Shown: positions 44,375 through 55,589 of the stretch, one piece after another
Layout: every line of letters begins with the position of its first letter
How positions within the stretch are numbered: the stretch's first letter is position 1
Source: Gluconacetobacter johannae
GTDB lineage: Bacteria; Pseudomonadota; Alphaproteobacteria; Acetobacterales; Acetobacteraceae
Reading direction: 5' to 3'
DNA length: 64,000 bases
Assembly (NCBI RefSeq): GCF_025994435.1
Contig: NZ_BAQK01000072.1
Span: forward strand, 6,463-70,462
Translations under genes and position numbers: made by a program
The notes under the pieces: model-generated
Database searches by the model: none
Seen by the model: the letters and a program-made list of their open reading frames with translations, nothing else
What the model was told of the DNA's origin: nothing

Positions 44375-45694
44375 TCAGAGAATGAACCGGCTGAGGTCAC
44401 CCTTGCGGGCCAGCGGCGCCACCCGTTCCTGCACGTCGGCCGCAGTGATCCGCACCGACTGGCCCGACCGGTCGGACGCGGTGAACGACACCTCCTCCAG
44501 CATCCGTTCCAGCACCGTCGCCAGACGGCGGGCGCCGATATTCTCGATCCGCTCGTTGATGTCGGCCGCCAGTTCCGCCAGCGCATCCACCGCATCGTCC
44601 GAGAATTCCAGCTCCACACCCTCGGTGCCCATCAGGGCGGTGTACTGCTTCAGCAGCGAATGCTCGGGTTCCGTCAGGATGCGCCGCAGATCGTCGCGCG
44701 TCAGCGGCGACAGTTCCACGCGGATCGGCAGGCGTCCCTGCAATTCGGGCAGCAGGTCGGACGGCTTGGCGATATGGAACGCGCCCGAGGCGATGAACAG
44801 GATATGATCGGTCTTGACCGGGCCGTACTTGGTCGAGACCGTCGTGCCTTCGATCAGCGGCAGCAGGTCGCGCTGCACGCCCTCGCGCGAGACGTCGCCG
44901 CCCCTGAAGCCGCTTTCGGACGAGCGGGCGCAGACCTTGTCGATCTCGTCGAGGAAGACGATGCCGTGATCCTGCGCGTGGGCCACCGCCTCGCTGGTCA
45001 GGGCGTCATTGTCCAGCATCTTGTCGGCTTCCTCGCGCGTCAGGGCCTCGCGCGCGGCGGCGACGCTCATGCGGCGGCGCTGCGGCACCCGGTTCATCAG
45101 CCCCTTCATCATGTCCGAGAAATTGATGACGGTGCCCGGCGCCATGTTCGGCATCTCGCCCATGCCGCCGCCCCCCTGGGCGTCGGCGACCGAAATTTCG
45201 ACGTCCTTTTCCTCCAGCTCGCCATTGCGAAGCATGCGGCGGAACTTGCCCTTGGTGTCGGCGGACGCGCCCTCGCCCACCAGGGCGTCGACCAGCCGGT
45301 TTTCGGCCGCCAGTTCGGCGCGGGCCTGCACGTCGCGCCGGCGCAGCTCGCGCAGCATGTTCAGCGACACCTCGACCAGATCGCGCACGATGCTTTCGAC
45401 ATCGCGGCCGACATAGCCGACTTCGGTGAACTTGGTAGCCTCGACCTTCAGGAACGGCGCCTGCGCCAGCCGCGCCAGCCGGCGCGCGATCTCGGTCTTG
45501 CCGCAGCCGGTCGGCCCGATCATCAGGATATTCTTGGGCACGACCTCGTCGCGCAGGCCCTCGGCCAGCTGGGCACGGCGCCAGCGATTACGCAGCGCGA
45601 TGGCGACCGCGCGCTTCGCATCGGCCTGGCCGATGATGAAGCGGTCGAGTTCGGAGACGATCTCGCGGGGGGAATGGTTGGGGGCGTCCATCAC
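44375..45694 (-). CDS. hslU: ATP-dependent protease ATPase subunit HslU
   Basis: A 439-residue AAA+ unfoldase that feeds the HslV peptidase. Start segment SPREIVSELDRFIIGQADAKRAVAIALRNRWRR, Walker A GPTGCGKTEIARRLA (~61), Walker B GIVFLDEIDK, and the sensor ILFIASGAFH are intact. The I domain (~110-240) is present. The C-terminus ending DLSRFIL is the segment that inserts into HslV. ATG 45694 overlaps the hslV stop by 4 bp. Confidence 0.97.
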   Translation of the reverse strand: MMDAPNHSPREIVSELDRFIIGQADAKRAVAIALRNRWRRAQLAEGLRDEVVPKNILMIGPTGCGKTEIARRLARLAQAPFLKVEATKFTEVGYVGRDVESIVRDLVEVSLNMLRELRRRDVQARAELAAENRLVDALVGEGASADTKGKFRRMLRNGELEEKDVEISVADAQGGGGMGEMPNMAPGTVINFSDMMKGLMNRVPQRRRMSVAAAREALTREEADKMLDNDALTSEAVAHAQDHGIVFLDEIDKVCARSSESGFRGGDVSREGVQRDLLPLIEGTTVSTKYGPVKTDHILFIASGAFHIAKPSDLLPELQGRLPIRVELSPLTRDDLRRILTEPEHSLLKQYTALMGTEGVELEFSDDAVDALAELAADINERIENIGARRLATVLERMLEEVSFTASDRSGQSVRITAADVQERVAPLARKGDLSRFIL

Positions 45695-46284
45695 GATGCG
45701 GCCTCGTCCGTCTCCTGGCCCAGGGTTTCCAGGATGACGGAATAATTGGTGTAAACACAGATATCACCGGCGATACGCATGGCGCGCCGCGCGATCTCGG
45801 CGGCCGACAGCCCGTCGATGTCCGCCAGCGCCCGCGCGGCCGACAGGGCGTAATTGCCGCCCGACCCGATGGCGATGATGCCGTCCTCGGGCTCCAGCAC
45901 GTCGCCGTTGCCGGTCAGCGTGAACGAGCGTTCGGCGTCAGCCACCGCCATCATCGCCTCCAGCCGCCGCAGATAGCGGTCGGTCCGCCAGTCCTTGGCC
46001 AGTTCGACGCAGGCGCGCTCCAACTGGTTCGGATAGCGCTCCAGCTTGGCTTCCAGCCGCTCCAGCAGGGTAAAGGCATCGGCGGTGGCGCCGGCGAAGC
46101 CCGCCAGGATCGAACCGGCCGGGCCGATGCGCCGGACCTTGCGGGCATTGCCCTTGATGACGGTGGCGCCCAGCGTGACCTGGCCGTCGCCGGCCATCGC
46201 CACCTGCGCGCCCCGGCGTACGCACAGGATGGTCGTTCCGTGCCAGCCGATGGGGTCTTGGGGGGTCGCGTGAATATTCTGCAT
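45691..46284 (-). CDS. hslV: ATP-dependent protease proteolytic subunit HslV
   Basis: A 197-residue Ntn hydrolase. The pro-segment of 16 residues ends at HG, exposing the catalytic threonine T17 (HGTTILCVRRG). AGDGQVTLG, KVRRIGPAG and IGSGGNYALSAARAL are family motifs. The ATG at 46284 is chosen by homology; the ORF to 46440 is a shadow of the kinase gene. First gene of hslVU. It starts 55 bp after the end of the chemosensory operon on the same strand, so it may have its own heat-shock promoter there; none was recognised. Confidence 0.95.
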   Translation of the reverse strand: MQNIHATPQDPIGWHGTTILCVRRGAQVAMAGDGQVTLGATVIKGNARKVRRIGPAGSILAGFAGATADAFTLLERLEAKLERYPNQLERACVELAKDWRTDRYLRRLEAMMAVADAERSFTLTGNGDVLEPEDGIIAIGSGGNYALSAARALADIDGLSAAEIARRAMRIAGDICVYTNYSVILETLGQETDEAAS

Positions 46285-46339
46285 GACTGAAACAGATAGG
46301 CTGTTCGCGGCGCAGGACAAGAGCCGACGCGCCCGCGCG

Positions 46340-48258
46340 TCAGCCCGCCATGGCGCGATTGACGTGTTCGGCCAGTTCGGCCTGGGTGAAGGGCTTGCGC
46401 AGCACCAGCGCGTCGCCCGGCAGGCTGCCGTCATCGGCATAGCCGGTCAGGAACAGCACGCGCAGATCGGGCCGGATCGCCCGGAGCCGGCGCGCGGCTT
46501 CCTCGCCGCCCATCTCCGGCATCATGACGTCCATCACGGCCAGGTCCGGCCCTTCCGCCGACGCCTCCATCCGGGCCAGGGCCTCGGCTCCGCCCTGGGC
46601 CTCGGTCACCTCATGCCCCATGGTCCGCAGGAAACCCGCGGTGACCGCGCGCACGCTCGCCTCGTCATCCACCACCAGCACCCGCATGGCGTGCGACGGC
46701 GTCACGGGGGCCGTCCGCTCCTCCACCGCCAGGCCGGCGACCGGACAATGGTGGACGGGCAGGTACAGATCCACCCGCGTGCCCTGCCCCGGCGCGCTGG
46801 TCACGCGCACGTCGCCCCCCGCATGGCGCACGAAACCGTAGATCATCGACAGGCCCAGCCCGGTGCCGCGCCCCACGTCCTTGGTGGTGAAAAACGGTTC
46901 GAAGATCCGGGCCAGCGTTTCGGGCGTCATGCCCGTCCCCTGGTCGGCCACCGACACCACGACATAATCGCCCGGCGCCAGATCACCGCCGGCGGCCGCG
47001 TCGTCCATATGGACCCGCGCCGTCGACAGCATGATGACTCCCCCTTCGGGCATCGCGTCGCTGGCGTTGATGCACAGGTTGAGCAACGCCAGTTCCAGTT
47101 GCCCCGCATCGGTCCGCACCGGCGGCAGGTCGCCGTCCGGGGCCAGCCCGTCCATCCGGATGTCGAAGGGCACGCGCCCGCCGTCGTGGCCCCGGCGCGA
47201 CGTCACGCCCTGCATCAGCAGGTCGCGCAGGCCGCGCAGCAGCGCGTTCACATCGACCGGCTGCAGGCTCAGGTCGCGCGGGCGGCTGAAATTCAGCAGC
47301 CGCCGTGTCAGGTCCGCGCCCCGCCGCGCCGCCGCCATGGCGTTGTCCAGCAACCGCGCCGTTCCGGGGTCCAGTTCCGGCCCCATGTCGCTGGCCAGCT
47401 CCAGCGAACCCATCACCGCCGTCAGCAGGTTGTTGAAATCATGGGCGATGCCCCCGGCCATGGTGCCCAGCGCCTGCATCTTTTCCGCCTGCCGCAGCCG
47501 GGCTTCCATTTCCCGCTGCCGCGTGATGTCGCGATTGATGACGACGGAATAGCCACCCTGGCGCGGGTCGCCGCCGCCCAGTTGCGCGCGGGTGAATTCG
47601 CGCCAGGTCACGCCCGCGCCGCCGGGGTCGGGAAAGGCGATGACCTCCTCGTCCCGCCCCTCGGCCGCCAGCCGGGCCTCGGCCGCGCGCAGGCCGGGCA
47701 GTTGGGCGGGGTCGCACAACTCCTCCTCCCGCCGGCCAAGGCAGGCGGCCTCGTCCCGGCCGAAGAAGGCGGCGGCCCGGCGGTTGATGCGGATAAACCG
47801 CCCCTCGGGGTCCTTGAAGCCCAGGCCCGAACGCAGGTTCTGCAACAACCCGCGCAGCAGCATGCGTTCCGTTCCCAGCTCGGCTTCCAGCCGGTGATGC
47901 TGCGCCGCCTGCACGATCATGGCGCGCAGCGCGTCGGCATCCCAGGGCTTGTGCGAATAGAACGAGATCCGGCCCTGGTTCAGCGCCGCCGCCACCGCCC
48001 CGATATCGGCATAGCCGGTCAGCAGGATGGCCTGCGCGTCGCAGAAGGCGCGGGCCCGCGCCAGCATGACGTCGCCGCCCATCTCCGGCATCCGCTGGTC
48101 CGAGACGATGACATCCACATCCCGTCGCCGGGCCAGGATATCCAGCGCCTCGACCGGCGAGGTGGTGGAGAGGATGGTGAACGACTCTTCCAGCAGGTCG
48201 GTCAGCGCGACCAGGATCTCGGGCTCGTCATCGACCAGCAGAACGACGGGACGATCGG

Positions 48259-48262
<4 letters not shown>
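46340..48262 (-). CDS. Hybrid histidine kinase REC-PAS-HisKA-HATPase-REC
   Basis: 640 residues. An N-terminal receiver (D11/D12, phospho-acceptor D55, K105 in SHKPWD) is followed by a PAS-like fold (~140-250, ending VVINRDITRQREME). The HisKA phosphohistidine is H274 in GGIAHDFNNLL. The ATPase domain shows NLCINASDAM, DQGTGMTPE and GRGTGLGLSM. A C-terminal receiver (526-640, D578, K623) completes it. There is no membrane segment, so it is cytoplasmic. Its start overlaps the stop of the preceding kinase gene by 4 bp. Last gene of the chemosensory operon; a phosphorelay output is inferred. Confidence 0.88.
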
Positions 48263-50141
<1,879 letters not shown>

Positions 50142-50145
<4 letters not shown>

Positions 50146-51242
50146 GACATCGGCCCTTCCAGCATGCCGGCCCATTCGGTCGTGGGGTGCAAGGCCCCCG
50201 CGATCCCCAGCAGGTGCGAGGCGATCGCGCCCTGCGGCAGGCTGACGCACACGGCGCCCATCCGTTCGGCGGCGCCGGGCATGCCATGGACCACCGACGT
50301 GCTGCGATCCTCGGCGATGGTGTATCCCCCCGCGCCACGCAGGTCGGCCAGGCCCGACGCCCCGTCTTCCCCCATGCCGGTCAGCAGCACGCCGACTGCG
50401 TCGGCCCCCGCCTCGCGCGCCAGCGACGAGAACAGCATGCTGGCCGAGGGACGCTGGCCGCCCATCGCCGGCGCGTGCGACAGCCGGATCTCGTCCCCCG
50501 GCCCGACCAGCAGGTGCGTGTCGCCGGGGGCGACATGGACATGGCCCGGGCGCAGGCGTTCCCCCTGCCGGGCCAGCGCGACGGACAGGCTGGTCTGGGC
50601 GCCCAGCCAGGCCGCGAACCCCTCCATGAACGCCGCCCCCATGTGCTGGACCAGCACGATCGGCCAGGGAAAGGTGGCCGGCAGCGCCCCCAGGATGTGC
50701 GAAAAGGCCGGCGGCCCGCCGGTCGAGGCCGCCATCGCCAGCACCCTGGGCCGCAGGCCCCGCGGCACCGGGACGGGGGCCGGGGTGACGGACCATTCGG
50801 CCGACAGCCGCCGGCGGATCACCGGAACCTGGCTCATGATATAAAGCTGGGTCGCGATCGCGGCCCCGCCCTGCGGGCCGGACAGCCAGCCCGCCGGCTT
50901 TTCCACCACCGACAGCGCGCCCGACCGCAGCGCGTTCATGGACACCTGCAACGCCGGATCGGTCGAGGCGTCGCTGACGATGACGATGGGCGTCGGGCAC
51001 GCCGACATGATCCGCCGCGTCGCCTCCAGCCCGTCCATGCCGGGCAGGCGCACATCCATCGAAATCACATCCGGCCGCAACAGGGGCACCAGGCGCAGGG
51101 CTTCCTCGGCGGTTTCCACCGCCTCGGCCAGTTCCAGGCGCGGATCGTCGCGGACCAGGCGGACCAGCACCTGCCGGACGACGGCCGAATCCTCGACCAC
51201 CAGCACCCTGGCCCGGCGGGGCGGCGGAAACGATCCGCTCAC
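50142..51242 (-). CDS. cheB: Chemotaxis response regulator protein-glutamate methylesterase CheB
   Basis: A 366-residue CheB. The N-terminal receiver has VVEDSAVVRQVL, phospho-acceptor in VISMDVRLPGMDG and lysine in VVEKP. The C-terminal methylesterase triad is present: serine in AMAASTGGPPAF, histidine in VQHMGAAFMEGF, aspartate in TGMGEDGASGL. It removes methyl groups from receptor glutamates for adaptation. The product corresponds to WspF if the cluster is Wsp-like. The start overlaps the cheA stop by 4 bp (ATGA). Confidence 0.94.
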
Positions 51243-53335
51243 AGCACGCCCCGGATCGTGTCCAGCAGGTCGCCCTGCTCGAACCCCTGCTTGGTTATGT
51301 AGGCGCGCGCGCCCCCGTCCAGCCCGCGCCGGATATCGGCCTCCTCGTTGCGCGAGGTCATCAGCACGACCGGGATCGACGACAGGCGCGGGTCGGACCT
51401 GACCGCATCGAGAAGACCGAAACCATCCATCCGGGGCATCTCCACATCGGTCACGATCACATCGACCCGCCGCGACGAGCGACGGAGCATCGACAGCGCC
51501 TCCATCCCGTCGGTCGCCAGCAGAACATCATAGCCGTGGGCCTGAAGGATCGTCTTCTGGAGAGTCCGTGTGGTAATCGAATCGTCAACGACCAGGATGG
51601 TCGGCGACCGCGGCTGCGCCGCCACGGGGCCGGCGGACGCCGCCGCGCCGGCAAAAGACCCACCCGCGCCGCCCCCCGTCTGCCAGCGGGCCAGCAGAGT
51701 GTCGGGGCTGATGACGAAGACCGGCCGGTCGCCGCGCGGCCAGCCGACCCCCGGCACCAGCTCGCTGTCCAGCCCCACGGCCTCGGCATCCGAAATCTGC
51801 AGGATCCGGACCTCGTGCATCCGGTCGACGGCAAAGCCGCAATGCACGCCCTCGGCGGCGACCAGCACCACCGACACCGCCCCGTCATGGACCGGCAGGC
51901 CCGCATCCGGCGCGCCCAGGAAGGTCGCAAGGGCCGCCAGCGGCACCAGCGACGCCTCGGCCCGGTCGCCCGCCGCCGGATCGCGCCGATCCTCCAGCGG
52001 GAAATAGCTCCGGCCGTCCACCACGCGGATATCGGCCTGCGGCACCCGGACCAGACGTTCGATGGCCCGCCCCGGCAGGCCGATCGTCAGTTCCCCCACC
52101 TGGGTCACCAGGACGGTGCGCTGGCGCTGCGACACCGGGACGGTCATCGTCACGACGGTACCCCACGGGTTGCCGGCCTCCATCCGGACCGACCCCTGCA
52201 GGGTCCGCGCGGCCTCGGCCACCACCGACAGGCCCATCCCCCGCCCCGCCAGGCGGTCGGCCTCGCCCCGGGTGGAGAACCCGGGGTCGAACACCCGGGC
52301 CAGCAGCGTCTCGGGCGCCGGGGAATCATCCCGCTGCACCAGCCCCTGCTGCACCGCCCGGGCGGCAATGGCCTCCAGGTCCGGGCCGCGCCCGTCGTCG
52401 GCGACCGACACCAGCAGCCGCACGCCCACCATCCGCACCGACAGCGTCAGGACCGGCACCGGCGGCTTGCCGGCCTCCTGCCGCCGCTGGGCACTTTCCT
52501 GCCCATGGACGATGGCGTTCCGCAGCAGATGGATCACCGGGTCGCGCAAGGCCTGGATGACGCGGCGATCCGCCCGCACATCCATGCCCACCAGACGGAC
52601 CGTGACCTCGCCGCCGCCATGTTCGCGCGCGATCTGGCGCACCATGCCGGCCAGCGACCCGAAGACCGTGCCCGCGGGCACCAGGGTCACCGCCCGCATT
52701 TCCTCGCCCAGGCGCAGCATGCCGCGATCGAACTGGCCGGCGATGCGTCCGCGCTCGCGCCCCAGGGCCGTCAGGCCGCGCGTCAGGCGCGCCAGCGCCG
52801 CCGCGGGGTCGGCGGTCGCACTGGCCGACCGGGCCGCCGCCACCAGGTCCTCCAGGTCGGCCCACAGGCGCTCCTGCCGCTCGGCCGCGCCCAGCAGGTC
52901 GTGCATCACGCCCACCAGCGCGTCGAGGCGCGCGACCGGCACCTGGACATAGGACCCGCCGCCCTCGTCGCGCGGCGGGGCGGCGCCCGGCTCGGGCGCC
53001 GCGTCCGGCCCCGGTCCCTCGGGGCCGGGCATGTCCTGCATGTAGGCGTCGATCCGGTCCATGGCCTGGCCGATGGCCGCGACATCGTCCGCGCCGACCG
53101 GCTGGTGGCCGTCCAGCAGGCGGAACAGCCGGCCTTCCAGCACATGGGCCACGCCCTCGACGTCGGACAGTTCGACGACGCGCGCCGCCCCCTTCAGGGA
53201 ATGGACGCGCCGGAACACCTCGCCCAGCGCGCGGCCGTCCATCGGCCCGGCGGCCAGGATGTCGCGGATGACGCGAAGATGATCGCGATATTCGGCCTCG
53301 AAGACCGCCAGCAATTCCTGTCGCAGCGTGTCCAC
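51239..53335 (-). CDS. cheA: CheA-type hybrid kinase (HPt-HATPase-CheW-REC, WspE-like)
   Basis: 698 residues. The HPt domain carries H45 in RRVHSLKGAARV. There is no P2 domain; a Pro/Gly/Glu-rich linker (~100-125) leads to the dimer/ATPase part with DPVIHLLRNAIVHG, VADDGRGPD and AGRGMGLSVV. A CheW-like domain (~430-545) and a C-terminal receiver (VVDDSITTRTLQK, acceptor in VIVTDVEMPRMDG, lysine in YITKQGF) complete it. This is the CheA plan of Wsp and other non-flagellar pathways. It probably phosphorylates CheB and the kinases' receivers. Confidence 0.93.
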   Translation of the reverse strand: MDTLRQELLAVFEAEYRDHLRVIRDILAAGPMDGRALGEVFRRVHSLKGAARVVELSDVEGVAHVLEGRLFRLLDGHQPVGADDVAAIGQAMDRIDAYMQDMPGPEGPGPDAAPEPGAAPPRDEGGGSYVQVPVARLDALVGVMHDLLGAAERQERLWADLEDLVAAARSASATADPAAALARLTRGLTALGRERGRIAGQFDRGMLRLGEEMRAVTLVPAGTVFGSLAGMVRQIAREHGGGEVTVRLVGMDVRADRRVIQALRDPVIHLLRNAIVHGQESAQRRQEAGKPPVPVLTLSVRMVGVRLLVSVADDGRGPDLEAIAARAVQQGLVQRDDSPAPETLLARVFDPGFSTRGEADRLAGRGMGLSVVAEAARTLQGSVRMEAGNPWGTVVTMTVPVSQRQRTVLVTQVGELTIGLPGRAIERLVRVPQADIRVVDGRSYFPLEDRRDPAAGDRAEASLVPLAALATFLGAPDAGLPVHDGAVSVVLVAAEGVHCGFAVDRMHEVRILQISDAEAVGLDSELVPGVGWPRGDRPVFVISPDTLLARWQTGGGAGGSFAGAAASAGPVAAQPRSPTILVVDDSITTRTLQKTILQAHGYDVLLATDGMEALSMLRRSSRRVDVIVTDVEMPRMDGFGLLDAVRSDPRLSSIPVVLMTSRNEEADIRRGLDGGARAYITKQGFEQGDLLDTIRGVL

Positions 53336-53346
53336 GGCGGGCGGCG

Positions 53347-55029
53347 TCAGGTGCGGTAGCGGGCGGAAATGGCCAGAAGCTGATGCGACAGGCTGCCCAG
53401 GTTGCTGGCCGAGGCCTCCAGGTTGCGGGTGCCCGCCGCCGTCTGCTGGCTGGCCTGGCGGATGCTCTGCAAGGCGGTCATCACCTGCTCGATCCCGATC
53501 TGCTGCTGGTTGGTCGAGGCCACGATCTGCTGGAAGGCGTGCACGCCCTCCTCGATGCCGCCGGTCATCCGCTCGATGGTGCGGTAGGCGATGTCGGTCC
53601 GTTCCTTGCCGGCCGACACGCGCTTGACCGACTCCTCGGTCAGCATCACCGACGTGTTGATGCCGCGCTGGATGTCGCCCAGGATCGAGCGCACATGCTG
53701 CGTGGCGTCGCGCGACTGGTCGGCCAGGATCTTCATCTCGGCCGCCACCACGGCGAACGACCGGCCGTGCTCGCCGGCGGCGGCGGCCTCGATCGCCGCG
53801 TTCAGCGCCAGCAGGTGCGACCGTTCGGACAGGTCGTTGACCGCCGTGATGATTTCGCTGATGGCGTCGGTGCGTTCGGACAGCGCCACGATGTTGGAGG
53901 CCACGGCCTCGGCGCCCTCCTGCGTGCGGTCCATGGCGCGGGCGGTTTCCTCGACCGCCTCCAGCCCGCTGGCCGAACTGTGGACAATCACCTCGGCCGA
54001 CGAAATGACCTCACGCGCGCGCTTGCTGATCTGCGCGCCCGAATGGGTGATCTGGTCCACGGTGGCCGCCGTTTCCTGCACGGCGGCGAACTGTTCCTCG
54101 ACGCTGGCCGCCTGCTGCTGGGCCGAGGCCCGGATGTCGGCGACGGCGGCATCGAGGTTGCGGGTCGCCTCGCGGCTCTGCTGCGCGATCTCGCGCAGGC
54201 CGTCGATCATGCGGTTCAGCCCGGTCGCCAGGCGCTCGAACTCGTCGCGCCCCACGCCGGACCCGCCGACGGCGGCGCGGGTCGACAGGTCGCCCTGGCC
54301 GATCAGCTCCATCACCCGCATCAGCGAGGCCAGCGGGGCCAGGATCGACCGCCGGGTCCAGAACGTCACGATCAGGGCGACGATGACCGCCACCGCCAGG
54401 CCCATCGTCAGCGAGCGGCGGCTGAATTCGTACAGCGCCCCGCTCTGGCTCTCGCCGGCCTGCACCCCGCCGTCCAGCGTCGTCGTCGCCTCGGTCACCA
54501 GGCGGTCGATCGCCTGGTCGCGGGTATCGAGCTGCGCCGACTGCAACCGCACCGCCGCCTCGTCCCCGCGCCGGATCGCGCCGAACAGGTCGGACGTCGC
54601 CCGGCCGTTCTGCCGCACCTGGTCCAGCGTGTCGTGCAGCAGCGAGGCAATCGAGGCGAACATGGTCCGCCGCGCAGCGCCCGAGGCCTCGTCATTCGCC
54701 TGGCTCGCGGCCGACAGCGCCTGCGCCAGCGTCTCCTCCGCCTGCCGCGCCTCGCTGCCCCAGTCCGAGATCGCGGCATCCAGCCCGGCGGCGTCCTTGT
54801 CGTAGTCGTGGGCATAATAGTGCGACAGGATCGACAGCCGCTGCGCGACCAGGTCGCTCTCGATCGCCCGCAGATGGTTCAGTTGCCGGTAGACCGACAG
54901 GTCCCGCGTCACGATCACCGTCATCTCGTCACGGACGTTGCGGATCTGGCCCAGCGCGTAGACGCCGATCGACACCATCAGCATGACGCCGACCATGAAC
55001 CCGAACAGAAGACGATTGGCGATTGTCAC
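53347..55029 (-). CDS. Methyl-accepting chemotaxis protein
   Basis: A 560-residue receptor. Transmembrane helix 1 (~8-27) and helix 2 (~210-231) enclose a ~180-residue periplasmic four-helix-type sensor (LNHLRAIESDLVAQRLSIL). HAMP follows (~232-285), then the signalling coiled coil with the tip ERSHLLALNAAIEAAAAGEHGRSFAVVA. No CheR-docking pentapeptide is seen at the C-terminus. The start is GTG 55029. It is the only receptor gene of the operon and lies 6 bp after cheW; a WspA-like role is inferred. Ligand unknown. Confidence 0.92.
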   Translation of the reverse strand: MTIANRLLFGFMVGVMLMVSIGVYALGQIRNVRDEMTVIVTRDLSVYRQLNHLRAIESDLVAQRLSILSHYYAHDYDKDAAGLDAAISDWGSEARQAEETLAQALSAASQANDEASGAARRTMFASIASLLHDTLDQVRQNGRATSDLFGAIRRGDEAAVRLQSAQLDTRDQAIDRLVTEATTTLDGGVQAGESQSGALYEFSRRSLTMGLAVAVIVALIVTFWTRRSILAPLASLMRVMELIGQGDLSTRAAVGGSGVGRDEFERLATGLNRMIDGLREIAQQSREATRNLDAAVADIRASAQQQAASVEEQFAAVQETAATVDQITHSGAQISKRAREVISSAEVIVHSSASGLEAVEETARAMDRTQEGAEAVASNIVALSERTDAISEIITAVNDLSERSHLLALNAAIEAAAAGEHGRSFAVVAAEMKILADQSRDATQHVRSILGDIQRGINTSVMLTEESVKRVSAGKERTDIAYRTIERMTGGIEEGVHAFQQIVASTNQQQIGIEQVMTALQSIRQASQQTAAGTRNLEASASNLGSLSHQLLAISARYRT

Positions 55030-55035
55030 GACGGT

Positions 55036-55542
55036 TCAGACTCCGAAATGATGCGCGGAAAACAGGCGAACGGGATCCAGCGCCGCGACCACGCGCCCGT
55101 CCGGCAGGCCCGCCAGCGGATGGGCGGCGGGCGGGCCGGACGAATCGATGTCCACGACATCCATCACCCCCGTCGTCATGCCCGCCAGCAGCGCCACGCG
55201 CGCGACCGGCAGGCCCGGCACGGGACGCAGCAGCAGCATGGCCCGGGCATCCGCCTGGGCCACCCCGCCCAGCAGGATCGACAGGTCGAACACTGTATAC
55301 AGGTTGCCGACATAGCCATAGACGCCCCGCACCGCGGCAGGGCAGTCGGGGCGACGCGGAATGGCGCTCCAAAGCGGATCGGTGATCCGCAGCACATGCC
55401 GCAGATCGACGGCATAGCCCTGTCCGCCGACCTCCAGCGTCACCGCCGGCCGGCTGGCCGGGCCGGCGTCGCGCTGTCCCTGCGCCTGGCTGCCCCCCGC
55501 CTGGCCGCGCCGCGCCAGCAGGCGGGCCCGTTCCTCCAGCAC
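55036..55542 (-). CDS. cheW: CheW-like coupling protein (membrane-receptor proximal)
   Basis: A 168-residue protein with a helical, charged N-terminus (VLEERARLLARRG) and a CheW domain from ~33 (VTLEVGGQGYAVDLRHVLRITDP ... VYGYVGNLYTVFDLSILLG). It couples receptor and CheA. The start is taken as GTG 55542. The same frame is open through SPEDGPATRAGDFARR back to a CTG that overlaps the cheR stop, so a longer N-terminus from a non-standard start is possible. Corresponds best to WspD. Confidence 0.83.
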   Translation of the reverse strand: MLEERARLLARRGQAGGSQAQGQRDAGPASRPAVTLEVGGQGYAVDLRHVLRITDPLWSAIPRRPDCPAAVRGVYGYVGNLYTVFDLSILLGGVAQADARAMLLLRPVPGLPVARVALLAGMTTGVMDVVDIDSSGPPAAHPLAGLPDGRVVAALDPVRLFSAHHFGV

Positions 55543-55589
55543 CCGCCGCGCAAAATCGCCGGCGCGGGTCGCGGGGCCGTCTTCCGGGC